Source of the DNA: Bradyrhizobium ivorense
Lineage (GTDB): Bacteria; Pseudomonadota; Alphaproteobacteria; Rhizobiales; Xanthobacteraceae
Reading direction: 5' to 3'
Assembly: GCF_900696085.1 (NCBI RefSeq)
Contig: NZ_CAADFC020000004.1
Location: 1,495,501 to 1,559,500 of the forward strand
Length of the DNA: 64,000 bases
Numbering within the stretch: the stretch's first letter is position 1; every line of letters begins with the position of its first letter. A program made the position numbers and the translations under genes. Below the pieces are notes generated by a model, which had not been told where the DNA came from, did not search any database, and saw only the letters and a list, made by a program, of their open reading frames with translations. Shown piece by piece: positions 1 to 8,259 of the stretch.

Positions 1-171
1 GCCGATCGACTGATAGTTCAGACCGTTGCCGGTCTCCTTCTTGTAGGCGTCAGCCCATTTCGAATAGATCGGGAACGGAAACGTCGCGCCCGCGCCGGTA
101 ATATCGGCAGCGAAGGCCGACGTCGAAGCGGCGACCATGCCGGCAGCGACGATTGCTTTGATGAAATTCAT
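1..171 (-). CDS. pstS: Phosphate ABC transporter substrate-binding protein PstS (5' part only)
   Basis: Only the first 57 codons lie in the window; the gene continues past the left edge. The start is the ATG at 171. The protein opens with a Sec signal peptide ([16 protein letters not shown], then ending near AFA) and the mature N-terminus contains [17 protein letters not shown], the hallmark phosphate-binding loop of PstS. It is the periplasmic phosphate receptor of the PstSCAB importer. It lies directly downstream of phoR on the same strand and is preceded by a perfect PHO box, so induction by PhoB under phosphate starvation is expected. Confidence 0.93.
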   Translation of the reverse strand, partial: MNFIKAIVAAGMVAASTSAFAADITGAGATFPFPIYSKWADAYKKETGNGLNYQSIG

Positions 172-256
172 GGGGTCGTCTCCATCTTGTGAGCGAAGCG
201 CCGAATGCGCCCGATCGCGCTCACGCCGGTCCATCTAGGAGCGGTCGGTGCTGGTT

Positions 257-287
257 TTATAAAGGTTAGATGACAGTTGGATGACAG
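257..287 (-). promoter_or_regulatory. PHO box and -10 region of pstS
   Basis: Read on the minus strand, 287-270 is CTGTCATCCAACTGTCAT: two exact CTGTCAT repeats with a 4-bp spacer, the canonical PhoB site. A TATAAA element at 262-257 lies about 8 bp further downstream, matching the usual arrangement where the PHO box replaces the -35. The pstS start codon is about 85 bp downstream. Confidence 0.92.
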
Positions 288-307
288 CGCCAAGCTGCTG
301 AAAATGC

Positions 308-1612
308 TTAGCTTTGTGTCGGTACCAGGGTCTTCGGGCGAGGAAAACAGGCGGTAAAAGTGGCGCCGTTTTTCGGCACGCTTTCGATCAGAAGCCGCCC
401 GCGATGACGGTTAAGAATATGTTTCACCAGCGATAATCCGAGGCCTGTTCCGCCCTGGTTGCGGCTGTCGCCGACATCCACCCGGTAGAACCGCTCGGTC
501 AGCCGCGGCAGGTGCTCCGGGGCGATGCCGGGGCCGAAATCCCGGACCATGACCCGGATTTCGGGCGACGGGTCCCCCGACGCCGCCTGGCTGAGCGACA
601 CTATGACGCGGCCGCCCGAGGCGCCGTATTTGAGCGCGTTCTCGATCAGGTTCTCGAACAGCCGCAGCAGTTCCTCGCGGTCGCCGGCGATCGCGACCGG
701 CGTCTCCGGCAGGTCGACATCGATCTCGACCTGGCGCTCGGCGGCCAGCGCCTCGAGCCCGTCGACCACCTGGCGGATGATCGGCACGATATCGATCGAG
801 GCCTCGGGCCGGACATGGGCCGAGAGCTCGACCCGCGACAGCGACAGCAGATCGTCGATCAGCCGCGCCATGCGGGTGGCCTGGGTGTGCATGATGCCGA
901 GGAAGCGCTCGCGCGCCCGCGCGTCCTCGCGCGCCGGCCCCTGCAACGTGTCGATGAAGCCGGACAAGGCGGCGAGCGGCGTGCGCAATTCGTGGCTCGC
1001 ATTGGCGACGAAGTCGGCGCGCATTTCCTCGACCCGGCGCAGCGGCGTCAGATCGTGGAAGGTCATCAGCATGCACTTGTCGGTGCCGCCGAACTGGGTC
1101 GGCACCGGCACCGGCGTGATCACCAGTTCCATCCAGCGATCGACCGGCACGTGATCGGTGTAGGTGGCGCGGCGCGGCTCGGCAGTCGCGATCGCCTCGC
1201 GCAGCGCAGTGATAATCTCCGGCGAACGCAGGGCAAATTGCGCAAGTTCGTTCTTGCGCAGTGCCGGCGCGAGCTCGGCGGCGGCGGCATTGAGGTGGAT
1301 GACGCGGCCGGCGCGATCGAGCAGCACGGCCGGATCCGGCATGCCGGCGACGACGGCGCTGACCGCATTGGCCTCGACCGGATTGACGCCGCGGACATCC
1401 TCGCGCGAGGCGGTCGCATCGTGCAGCCGCCACGGCACCAGCGCTGCGGCCGCGATGCAGGCGAACACCGCGCAGGCACGCACCAGCGACAATTCACCGA
1501 GCGCGACCACCACGCTGAGCGCAAGCGCCGCGGCGAGCAGGATCAGCGCGGCATGGCGCAGGCGGTCGGGCCATGGCGAGAAGATGGAGGAAGGCGAGTC
1601 GTCGATTGCCAT
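308..1612 (-). CDS. phoR: Phosphate regulon sensor histidine kinase PhoR
   Basis: A 434-aa membrane kinase that would phosphorylate PhoB when phosphate is scarce. Two hydrophobic segments lie near residues 20-60, followed by a PAS-like region (PDPAVLLDRAGRVIHLNAAA), an H-box (FVANASHELRTPLAAL), an N-box (LFENLIENALKYG) and G-boxes (DFGPGIAPEHL, GTGLGLSLVKHI). Length and domain order fit PhoR. Identity is supported strongly by position immediately upstream of pstS on the same strand, with the PHO box in the roughly 135-bp gap between them. ATG at 1612. Confidence 0.93.
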   Translation of the reverse strand: MAIDDSPSSIFSPWPDRLRHAALILLAAALALSVVVALGELSLVRACAVFACIAAAALVPWRLHDATASREDVRGVNPVEANAVSAVVAGMPDPAVLLDRAGRVIHLNAAAAELAPALRKNELAQFALRSPEIITALREAIATAEPRRATYTDHVPVDRWMELVITPVPVPTQFGGTDKCMLMTFHDLTPLRRVEEMRADFVANASHELRTPLAALSGFIDTLQGPAREDARARERFLGIMHTQATRMARLIDDLLSLSRVELSAHVRPEASIDIVPIIRQVVDGLEALAAERQVEIDVDLPETPVAIAGDREELLRLFENLIENALKYGASGGRVIVSLSQAASGDPSPEIRVMVRDFGPGIAPEHLPRLTERFYRVDVGDSRNQGGTGLGLSLVKHILNRHRGRLLIESVPKNGATFTACFPRPKTLVPTQS

Positions 1613-1694
1613 CGCGGCGGCGTTTCCCTTCGGTTCGTGCCTCGCTCAGTGGAGGTCCCATCGACCTCGCGCCAGGAGCTGGCTGGCCGCTTCG

Positions 1695-2750
1695 TCAGGC
1701 GCCGGAGTCACCGCGCTTGCGGACAAAAACCGCCTCGTGCTGCGGCTCGGCGCGGGGACCCGAATCAGCCTGCGGCAGCCGTTTGAGTCGGGCGCCGACG
1801 ATAACCTCCCGAAACGTCAGCAAGATTACAGATATGACAAACGGGGCAATATAGTAGAGCAGGCGGAACAACAGCATACCGCCGAGCAGGTCCTCGCGGT
1901 CCATCTGCCAGAGGCCGACCAGCATGGCGGCGTCGAACACCCCGAGGCCGCCGGGGGAATGGCTGGCGAAGCCGAGCAGGGTCGCTGACACGAAGATGAC
2001 GGCGACCACGACGAACCCCAGATTGGGCTCGTCCGGCACCAGCACGTACATCGCCAGCGCGCAGAACCCGAGGTCGACGATGCCGATCGCGATCTGCAGC
2101 AGCGTCAATGGCCCACCCGGCAGAGTGACCGTCCAGGGCCCGCGGCCGACCACCCGCTTCTGGGTCCAGACCCAGACCACATAGGCGACCAGGGCGACGA
2201 TGATCGCAAACGCCAGCGTCCGGTTCAGCCAGGGCGGCAGCTGGTCGATGTTGGCGGCGGCCTCCGGGTGATAGGCGATGCCGAGCCCGAGCACGGCGGC
2301 ATTGCCGAGCCAGAAGGTCAGGCCGGCGAGGAAGCAGATCTTTGCGACGTCGATCGCGTTGAGGCCCCAGGCCGAATAGATCCGGTAGCGCACCGCGCCG
2401 CCGGTGAAGACGCTGGCGCCGACATTGTGGCCGATCGAATAGGAGGTAAAGGCCGCGAGCGCGTTGATGCGATAGGGCACATGGGCGTGGCCGATCGCGC
2501 GCACCGCGAACAAATCGTAGAAGGTCAGCGTGAAGTAGCCGGCGGTGACGAACAGCGCGGCCAGCGCGATCTGGCGCGGCTCGGTGCTCTTGATGGCCTC
2601 GAGCACCTCGTTGGTGTCGATGCCGCGCAGCATATGGTAGAGGACGTAGCAGGCGATGCCGATGACGGCGATGCTGATGACAACACCCAGCCTATGCAGG
2701 ATCTGCTTCTGGCGCAGAAACGCCATCGCCCTGCGTATTGCTTCCAGCAT
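1695..2750 (-). CDS. Lysylphosphatidylglycerol synthase TM-region/UPF0104 family membrane protein
   Basis: A 351-aa polytopic inner-membrane protein with about eight hydrophobic segments, starting around residues 21-43. Motifs such as FTSYSIGHNVGASVF and FASHSPGGLGVFDAAM are typical of the flippase-like domain of MprF/LPG synthase (UPF0104), here without the aminoacyl-transferase domain. Members are thought to move lipids across the membrane; the substrate here is unknown. It ends 82 bp before phoR on the same strand and may be weakly co-transcribed with it. ATG at 2750. Confidence 0.8.
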   Translation of the reverse strand: MLEAIRRAMAFLRQKQILHRLGVVISIAVIGIACYVLYHMLRGIDTNEVLEAIKSTEPRQIALAALFVTAGYFTLTFYDLFAVRAIGHAHVPYRINALAAFTSYSIGHNVGASVFTGGAVRYRIYSAWGLNAIDVAKICFLAGLTFWLGNAAVLGLGIAYHPEAAANIDQLPPWLNRTLAFAIIVALVAYVVWVWTQKRVVGRGPWTVTLPGGPLTLLQIAIGIVDLGFCALAMYVLVPDEPNLGFVVVAVIFVSATLLGFASHSPGGLGVFDAAMLVGLWQMDREDLLGGMLLFRLLYYIAPFVISVILLTFREVIVGARLKRLPQADSGPRAEPQHEAVFVRKRGDSGA

Positions 2751-3203
2751 CTAGACCTCGAGTTGCGATCCCGCGACGGCGGCTCCCGGGCGAACCCCGC
2801 CGACGCTCCGCTGTTCCCTGCCCCGTGTAGCGTGTTTTAAGCCGCAGTGGAATTCGTCAAAAGACAATAAAACGCGCATCTTCAAGATATTAGGGATGAT
2901 TCATGACAGTGGATGCACAAATTTGAGCGTTTCCCGTCACCTGCGACCAAGCTTCGCGGTGCGCGTGTGGGAGATAACTCACCCAACCATCGGCGTGTGA
3001 ATCCGGGAAACTACGGCATTGGCGCGGCGCCGGGCGGCGATGTTGCACGGCTTTGCCGGCGCTTTCCGACCAGAAGCGACCGCGCAGCGCAGCTCCCGGC
3101 CCGATACTGCCTTCAGAATGATCAGCCCAGGCTGCAATTCGCCGCAGCCGCCGCCGCGAGATCGTCGGTCGGCAGATTGGCGCGGACGTGGCCGCGCGCC
3201 TCG
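2751..3203. other. Intergenic region, no supported gene
   Basis: About 450 bp between the UPF0104 gene start and the SelW-like gene. Open frames exist on both strands but their translations are low-complexity Arg/Ala/Pro strings without recognisable motifs and without good ribosome binding sites. The AT-richer part (about 2840-2930) probably holds the promoter of the UPF0104 gene. I see no repeat of the families found elsewhere in the window. Confidence 0.5.
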
Positions 3204-3431
3204 TCACGCCCGCGCGGCGGCCACCGCCGCGACGATCTCTGCGGCATCGGGGAAATGCCCCTTGGCGCGCTTGGCGAGGACCTTGTCGCCAAGCCTGACT
3301 TCGAAGATGCCGCCCCTGCCGGGGACCAACGTCGCCTCCAGCCCGAGGCGCGTGCGCAACAGCGCGGCGGCCTCCTTTGCACGCTTCTCGTAGCCGCAGG
3401 GTCGGCAATAGGTGATCGAGATCTCCGTCAT
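3204..3431 (-). CDS. SelT/SelW/SelH (Rdx) family thioredoxin-fold protein
   Basis: A 75-aa cytosolic protein, MTEISITYCRPCGY at the N-terminus, with the CxxC redox motif at Cys9/Cys12 in the position occupied by selenocysteine in eukaryotic SelW. The rest (LVPGRGGIFEVRLGDKVLAKR, GHFPDAAEI) matches the bacterial Rdx family. The function in bacteria is undefined, probably thiol redox. The ATG at 3431 is only 10 bp after the stop of the dehalogenase gene, so it is the last gene of the tetR-dehalogenase operon. The start was chosen at MTEIS because the family motif begins there; the longer open frame upstream overlaps the dehalogenase. Confidence 0.85.
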   Translation of the reverse strand: MTEISITYCRPCGYEKRAKEAAALLRTRLGLEATLVPGRGGIFEVRLGDKVLAKRAKGHFPDAAEIVAAVAAARA

Positions 3432-3441
3432 GTCAGCCTCC

Positions 3442-4353
3442 TCATGCCGCAAAGCGCGGTTGCGCGGACGCGGCCTCGATGCCGGCGATCCAGCCCGCCA
3501 CCGAGCGGCCGATGGCCTCCGGATGGTCTTCCTGCAGATAGTGCGCACCGGCGCCGAGCTGAATGACGGCGCAGTGCGTGAGCGTCGCGGCAAAATCCGC
3601 GGCGAATGCCGGCGAGACCAGCGCACCGGGCGTTCCCACGAATAGCAGCTTTGGATAGGTCGACGCGGCGAGCGCCGCATGGGCCGCCGTGAGCGACTGA
3701 TCGACATCGGCGGGCTCGCCCGCAATCGGCAGTTCGCGCGGCAGCATCAAGGTCGGCTTGCGGCTCTCGCGCGTCGTGAACGGCGCGCGGTACGCGTCCA
3801 TCTCCTCCGCGCTGAGCTGGCGCAGGATCGAGCCCGGCAAGACGCGTTCGACAAAGGCATTGTTGTCGAGGATCATCGCCTCGCCCTCGCCCGGCGTGCG
3901 GAATTTCCTGAACGTGTCGCGCGCGGCCTGATGCTGGTGGAAATCCGACCAGTCGCGCATCGGGCGGATGAATTCCATGAAGGCAAGCCCGCGCACGAAG
4001 TCGGGGCGGCGCGCGGCAAGATGAAACGCCAGCGCCGTGCCCCAATCCTGCGCGACCAGATAGGCCGATCGGATATCGAGGTCATCGATCAGCGCGTCGA
4101 GATAGTCCGCATGATCGAAGAAGCGGTAGGCAATATCCGGCTTGCCGGATTGCCCATAGCCGATCAGGTCGGGCGCGACGCAGTGCCCGACCGGCGCGAC
4201 CAGCGGCATGATGTTGCGCCAGATGTAGGACGAGGTCGGATTGCCGTGCAGGAACACCACGTGCGGCGCCTCGCGCGAACCGATCTCGCGATAGGCCATC
4301 GTGGTCCCGCGCACGGGCCGGTGATGCAGGCTGATGTCGGCAGACACGCTCAT
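3442..4353 (-). CDS. Haloalkane dehalogenase (DbjA/DhaA type)
   Basis: A 303-aa alpha/beta hydrolase that hydrolyses haloalkanes to alcohol plus halide. Active-site residues are all present: HGNPTSS with halide-binding Asn38, nucleophile and second halide residue in AQDWG (Asp103, Trp104), acid Glu127 in FMEFIRP, and base His271 in GAHYLQEDH. It closely resembles Bradyrhizobium DbjA as I recall it, for example DFVRGLAFMEFIRPM and the FRKFRTPGEGEAM stretch, but lacks the short extra loop of DbjA before FRKF. The start overlaps the tetR stop by 4 bp (ATGA), so the two are translationally coupled and the TetR protein probably controls it. Confidence 0.9.
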   Translation of the reverse strand: MSVSADISLHHRPVRGTTMAYREIGSREAPHVVFLHGNPTSSYIWRNIMPLVAPVGHCVAPDLIGYGQSGKPDIAYRFFDHADYLDALIDDLDIRSAYLVAQDWGTALAFHLAARRPDFVRGLAFMEFIRPMRDWSDFHQHQAARDTFRKFRTPGEGEAMILDNNAFVERVLPGSILRQLSAEEMDAYRAPFTTRESRKPTLMLPRELPIAGEPADVDQSLTAAHAALAASTYPKLLFVGTPGALVSPAFAADFAATLTHCAVIQLGAGAHYLQEDHPEAIGRSVAGWIAGIEAASAQPRFAA

Positions 4354-4940
4354 GGCAGCTCCTTGAATACGGTTTGGAATGCGATCGTCTTGAAACGCGC
4401 CAGCGCGGCTTCGCTGCGCTCGACCTTCATGCGCAGCATCGCGCCCTGCCAGGATGCCAGCAGGAAATCTGCGAGCTCATCGGCATCGAAGTCGGACGCG
4501 ATCTCGCCCTTGGCCTGCGCTTCGGCAATGCAGGCGGCGAACGGCACACGCCATTCGCGGAAGATCGCGTCGAGCTGCTCGCGCAGCAGCTCGCTCGAAC
4601 CTGACGCCTCGAGGCTGAAGTCGCCGATCAGGCAGCCGCGGGTAAAGCCGTCATTGGCAAGCTTGCCGGTGATCAGATCGAGATAGCGCCTGAGCCGCGC
4701 CCGCGGCGGCGCCGATCTGTCATCCAGCGCTTCCGCGACCAGGCCGCGGACATAGAGGAAGTAGCGGTCAAGCACTTCGGAGGCGAAGGCCTCCTTGGAG
4801 CGGAAATGGTTGGTGAAGGACCCCTGCGGCGCGCCGGCGGCCGCGGTGACGTCGCGCACGCTGGTGCCGTGATAGCCGGTGCGGAACATCGCCTTCAGGC
4901 CGGCGTCGAGGATGGTTTCGCGTAGAGAGGGTTTGGGCAT
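4350..4940 (-). CDS. TetR/AcrR family transcriptional regulator
   Basis: A 196-aa repressor with an N-terminal helix-turn-helix (ILDAGLKAMF, then GTSVRDVTAAAGAPQGSFTNHF, then SKEAFASEVLDRYF) and a divergent ligand-binding domain. A TTG at 4976 would add 12 residues, but that stretch contains a TTGACA -35 hexamer and an 18-bp palindrome, so the ATG at 4940 (MPKPSLRET) is preferred. It overlaps the dehalogenase start by 4 bp and is the first gene of a three-gene operon, so it likely autoregulates and represses the dehalogenase. The ligand is unknown. Confidence 0.88.
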   Translation of the reverse strand: MPKPSLRETILDAGLKAMFRTGYHGTSVRDVTAAAGAPQGSFTNHFRSKEAFASEVLDRYFLYVRGLVAEALDDRSAPPRARLRRYLDLITGKLANDGFTRGCLIGDFSLEASGSSELLREQLDAIFREWRVPFAACIAEAQAKGEIASDFDADELADFLLASWQGAMLRMKVERSEAALARFKTIAFQTVFKELP

Positions 4941-4947
4941 ATCTTTA

Positions 4948-4976
4948 TCAATACGTACGTACGTATTAACTGTCAA
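4948..4976 (-). promoter_or_regulatory. tetR promoter with embedded 18-bp operator
   Basis: On the minus strand TTGACA (4976-4971) is followed after 17 bp by TATTGA (4953-4948). The spacer contains AATACGTACGTACGTATT (4967-4950), a perfect 18-bp palindrome. This is the classic geometry of a TetR-type autorepressed promoter. The predicted transcription start would fall about at the ATG at 4940, so the mRNA may be leaderless. Confidence 0.8.
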
Positions 4977-5041
4977 GCGGCGATTTGGGATCGCCGGCGC
5001 GGCGCCGACGCGTCCTTTTCAGTCAGGCAGGTATTGGGATC

Positions 5042-5338
5042 TCAGTTCGCCGGCCGGCTGCGCGACACCACCCGGTCGCGCAGCCAGGAGCCGATGGCGC
5101 AGCCGACCAGGTAGAGCGCGAACATCACCAGGAACAGGTCGAGCCAGTAGCCGAAGCGGCCGGGCACGATCCGGCTGAATGACGCGGCGAGCAGCGCGAT
5201 GGCCAACAACGCCAGCCACCGCATCCACATCCGGGAGACGCCCTGCGCCCGATGCACCACGGCGATCCAGCCCATGCCGAAGCCGAGCAGCAGCGCCGCC
5301 AGCAGCCAACCCCAGAAGAATGTCGCGAGCGCCATCAT
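5042..5338 (-). CDS. Small three-helix membrane protein
   Basis: A 98-aa protein with three hydrophobic segments (about residues 5-27, 38-56 and 65-86) and a basic C-terminus (RDRVVSRSRP). I do not recognise a family. It begins 2 bp after the stop of the OmpA/BON gene on the same strand, so it is almost certainly co-transcribed and perhaps a membrane partner of that protein. Confidence 0.7.
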   Translation of the reverse strand: MMALATFFWGWLLAALLLGFGMGWIAVVHRAQGVSRMWMRWLALLAIALLAASFSRIVPGRFGYWLDLFLVMFALYLVGCAIGSWLRDRVVSRSRPAN

Positions 5339-5340
5339 CG

Positions 5341-6735
5341 TTACTTCACCACGAATTCGATGCGCCGGTTCTGCGCCTTGCCGTCTTCGCTGTCGTTGCC
5401 GGCCACCGGCTGCGTGCTGCCATAGCCGATCGGCGCGAAGCGGCTGGCCGGTAGCCCAGCGCGCACCAGATAGTCGACCACCGCCTGCGCACGCCGCTCC
5501 GACAGCGTGCGGTTGGTGGCCTCTTCGCCGTCGCCGTCGGTGTGGCCAGCGACCTCAATGGTCGCGTTGGGACAGCGCATCGCGGTCTCGATCAGGCGGT
5601 CGAGCAGCCCGGCGGAGTCAGGGACGATGTCGGCCTTGCCGGATTCGAAACGGATCTTGCCCTTGGAGAGGATCTCGGAGAACAGCTGCTGGCACACCGT
5701 GGGATCGACCGGCGCCGCCGCCGGCTTGACCGTGACCTCAGCCTTGTACTGCCAGCCCTGCGGAAAATCCTTGCCGAGGCCGTCGCGGATCTGGCCGGCG
5801 GCGGCGTCATAGAGCGCGTCGCCCGACAGCTTGACCTCGCGGTCCGACACCACCAGCGTGCCGGTCGACAGCCGCGACAGCGCGCCGAGCGCCGGCACCA
5901 CCGCGGCGGCAAAGCCCGACGGCGCGCCGACGCTGGCCTTGAGATTGTCGACCACCTTTTCGCTGAAGAATTTTCGCCCCGCCGCGGCGACCAGCGCGGC
6001 GTGCACGTTGTTGTCCGGGACGTAGCCGGTCAGCGTCAGCGTCACCGCGACCGGATCCTTGTAGGCCTGGAACACATAGGGCGGCGCCTTGATGTCGTTG
6101 GCGGCGACCGAATAGCCCTCCGGCAGGTTCTTCAGCGCCGCCGCGATCGCTTCGCGGCCGCCGAGCTCGCGCGCCATGCCGGCGAGCGCGATCTTGGTGT
6201 CGGTCAGCGTGATCTTGCCGTCCTTCAGCTTGCCGATCTGATCGAGCAGCAGCAGCGCCACGGTGTCAAACCGCTGCGGCGCGCCGCGGGCCAGCGCCAT
6301 CTGGTCCGCGACCTCGACGCCGCCGAGACCGGCCTTCGCGGCCTCCACCAGCTTGCTCTTGCTCGACGGCAATGGCGCGTTGCCGCCAAGCGTCACGCGC
6401 ACGACGTCGCGTTCGGCGGACCAGACGAACGGCTTGGCTTCGGGAACAAGGCGGGTTTCATCGTTGACCAGCCGCACGCCCGGCACAGCGTCGACCGAGG
6501 CCACCGCGCTGAGGCGGCCGTCTTCGGAGAAGGCATTGGCGGCAAAGGTGACGTCGCGGCCGTCGACGCTGATGCGGCGCTTGTCGAGCACGGTGTCCTT
6601 GAGTGCGGCATTAGAACGCGCGGCAAGATCGCCCTCAACCGTTGCCGTGCTGGTCCAGGCCGCGATACCCCAAAAGATGACCAGCGGAATCACACCCGGC
6701 CACCACTTGCTACTCCACTTGAAAAGTCCGTGCAT
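5341..6735 (-). CDS. OmpA-family cell envelope protein with BON-like repeats (ArfA/OmpATb-like)
   Basis: A 464-aa protein with one N-terminal transmembrane anchor (about residues 12-30). The middle resembles repeated BON-type modules (DKRRISVDGRDVTFAANAF and VTLTLTGYVPDNNVHAALV). The C-terminal OmpA/MotB peptidoglycan-binding domain (about residues 345-464) is clear: IRFESGKADIVP, IEVAGHTDGDGEEATNRTLS, and ending QNRRIEFVVK. The architecture resembles mycobacterial OmpATb/ArfA rather than a classical OmpA barrel. It is first of a two-gene operon with the small membrane protein and is divergent from the polysaccharide deacetylase, suggesting an envelope role. Confidence 0.85.
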   Translation of the reverse strand: MHGLFKWSSKWWPGVIPLVIFWGIAAWTSTATVEGDLAARSNAALKDTVLDKRRISVDGRDVTFAANAFSEDGRLSAVASVDAVPGVRLVNDETRLVPEAKPFVWSAERDVVRVTLGGNAPLPSSKSKLVEAAKAGLGGVEVADQMALARGAPQRFDTVALLLLDQIGKLKDGKITLTDTKIALAGMARELGGREAIAAALKNLPEGYSVAANDIKAPPYVFQAYKDPVAVTLTLTGYVPDNNVHAALVAAAGRKFFSEKVVDNLKASVGAPSGFAAAVVPALGALSRLSTGTLVVSDREVKLSGDALYDAAAGQIRDGLGKDFPQGWQYKAEVTVKPAAAPVDPTVCQQLFSEILSKGKIRFESGKADIVPDSAGLLDRLIETAMRCPNATIEVAGHTDGDGEEATNRTLSERRAQAVVDYLVRAGLPASRFAPIGYGSTQPVAGNDSEDGKAQNRRIEFVVK

Positions 6736-6903
6736 TCAGGGTCCTGCGGGTCGGGAACCAGAGAGAAAACAAACCCTTGGCTGACTGTCAAACCCCAAAT
6801 CGCGCTGCCCTGCGGAGCCGCCGTGTCCGAGTGGAATAACAGTTTCTTCAGTGGTCTTTCGCTAAGTTCAGCGCGGAATGCAAATCGGCCGGCCCGCGCC
6901 CTC

Positions 6904-7962
6904 ATGAAACAACTCCGCAACGCCGTGATCCGCGCCGGGATGGAAGCGCTGTATTTCTCGGGTGCCCATGTGCTGCTGCGGCCGATCTTCGGCGGCGTCG
7001 GCACCATCTTCATGCTGCACCACGTGCGCCCGCCGCGTAGCGACGCGTTCCAGCCCAATCGCCATCTCGAGGTCGAACCGGACTTCCTGCGCAGGATGCT
7101 GGCGCATCTGCGCGCGCTCGACGTCGACGTCGTCAGCATGGACGAGGCGCATCGCCGTCTCACCGAACGGAATTTTTCGCGGCGCTTCGCCTGCTTCACC
7201 CTGGACGACGGCTACCGCGACAACCGAGATTATGCGCTGCCGGTGATGCGCGAATTCGACGCGCCGCTGATCGTCTATGTCGCCAGCGATTTTGCCGAGG
7301 GTTGCGGCCGGCTGTGGTGGATCGCGCTGGAGCGGGTGATCGCGGCGGCGTCCGCGATCGAGGTGCCGATCGACGGCGCGATGACCCGGCTCGACACCGC
7401 GACGGCACCGGCCAAACAGGCCGCCTTCAACCGCATGCATACATGGCTGCGTTCACTGCCCGGCGAGGCCGAGATGCAGGATGCGATCGCGACGCTCTGC
7501 ACCCGGCACGGCGTCGATCAAACCGGCATCGCCCGCGAGCTCTGCATGTCCTGGGACGAGTTGCGCGCGTTTGCCGACGATCCGCTGGTTACCATCGGCG
7601 CGCACACCATCACCCATTGCAATCTCGCCAAGCAGAGCGAGACGATCGCCGCGTTCGAACTTGCGACCAGCCGCGCCCGAATCGAGGACGCGCTGCAGCG
7701 GCCGGTGCTGCATCTCGCCTATCCCTATGGCGACCGGATCGCCGCCGGCCAGCGCGAATTCGCGCTCGCCAAAAAGATCGGCTTCCGAACCGCGGTCACC
7801 ACGCGGCCGGGCATGCTGTTTCCGGAGAGCGCCGACCACATGACGGCGCTGCAGCGGGTCTCGCTCAACGGCCATTACCAGCAGCCGCGGCTGTTGCCGG
7901 TCCTGACCTCCGGCGCGGCCACCGCGGTGTGGAACGGCTTTCGCCGCGTCGACGCGGCGTAG
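6904..7962 (+). CDS. Polysaccharide deacetylase (NodB homology, CE4) family protein
   Basis: A 352-aa protein. The catalytic motif appears as FTLDDGYRDN (usual TFDDG), preceded by IFMLHHVRPP and followed by TIGAHTITHCNLA with the His motif and by YPYGDR, in the order expected for metal-dependent CE4 deacetylases. The ATG at 6904 was chosen because it begins a plausible N-terminus (MKQLRNAVIRAGMEAL); a GTG at 6823 would add 27 residues. The substrate is probably a surface polysaccharide sugar. The upstream open frame over the antisense OmpA gene is a shadow. Confidence 0.85.
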   Translation: MKQLRNAVIRAGMEALYFSGAHVLLRPIFGGVGTIFMLHHVRPPRSDAFQPNRHLEVEPDFLRRMLAHLRALDVDVVSMDEAHRRLTERNFSRRFACFTLDDGYRDNRDYALPVMREFDAPLIVYVASDFAEGCGRLWWIALERVIAAASAIEVPIDGAMTRLDTATAPAKQAAFNRMHTWLRSLPGEAEMQDAIATLCTRHGVDQTGIARELCMSWDELRAFADDPLVTIGAHTITHCNLAKQSETIAAFELATSRARIEDALQRPVLHLAYPYGDRIAAGQREFALAKKIGFRTAVTTRPGMLFPESADHMTALQRVSLNGHYQQPRLLPVLTSGAATAVWNGFRRVDAA

Positions 7963-8000
7963 AGCCGCTTCTGCGAAGCCCGGGTGCAGCCAAAACAGCG

Positions 8001-8022
8001 AAAACAACCCCATGCAAAGTAG
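8001..8022 (+). repeat. 22-bp dispersed repeat, copy 1
   Basis: A 22-bp stretch starting AAAACAACCCCATGCAAAG is identical to 43485-43506, downstream-flanking in one case and upstream-flanking in the other. Both are intergenic. No coding function seen. Confidence 0.6.
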
Positions 8023-8066
8023 CCGGCGGCTGCCGGGGTTCGACCGGGCGGCTTGACCGCTCCACG

Positions 8067-8187
8067 TAGCCCGGATGAAGCGCAGCGCAATCCGGGGCAG
8101 GTGCGTCCGCGGATAGACCTCTCCCGGATTTCGCGGAGCCTGTCATCGGGCGCGCGTTCGCGCGACCGTTGGCTCGATCCGGGCTAC
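8067..8187. repeat. Intergenic palindromic repeat (GTAGCCCGGATG family), copy 1
   Basis: Begins GTAGCCCGGATGAAGCGCAG and ends ATCCGGGCTAC, so the ends form a long inverted repeat, with an inner GGGCGCGCGTTCGCGCG segment. A second copy lies at 49974-50095. It occupies most of the gap between the deacetylase and the SDR gene. Confidence 0.8.
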
Positions 8188-8259
8188 CGGTGCCTCCATG
8201 TTTCTTGACTCGCCCCTCGGCCACGCCCAGAACCAACGGCAACGCAACGGAGGGACGCA

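Noticed and set aside
2890..3408. 172-codon minus-strand open frame overlapping the SelW-like gene
   Set aside because: Different frame from the CxxC protein, no motif, and it overlaps a gene with clear family signature and operon spacing.
4941..4976. TTG start codon at 4976 for the TetR gene
   Set aside because: The extra 12 codons coincide with a -35/-10 promoter and the operator palindrome; the ATG at 4940 gives a normal TetR N-terminus.
5542..6903. Long plus-strand open frame upstream of the polysaccharide deacetylase
   Set aside because: It is antisense to the OmpA/BON gene, is rich in Arg/His/Gly/Gln as GC-rich shadow frames are, and has no family motif; the deacetylase begins at 6904.
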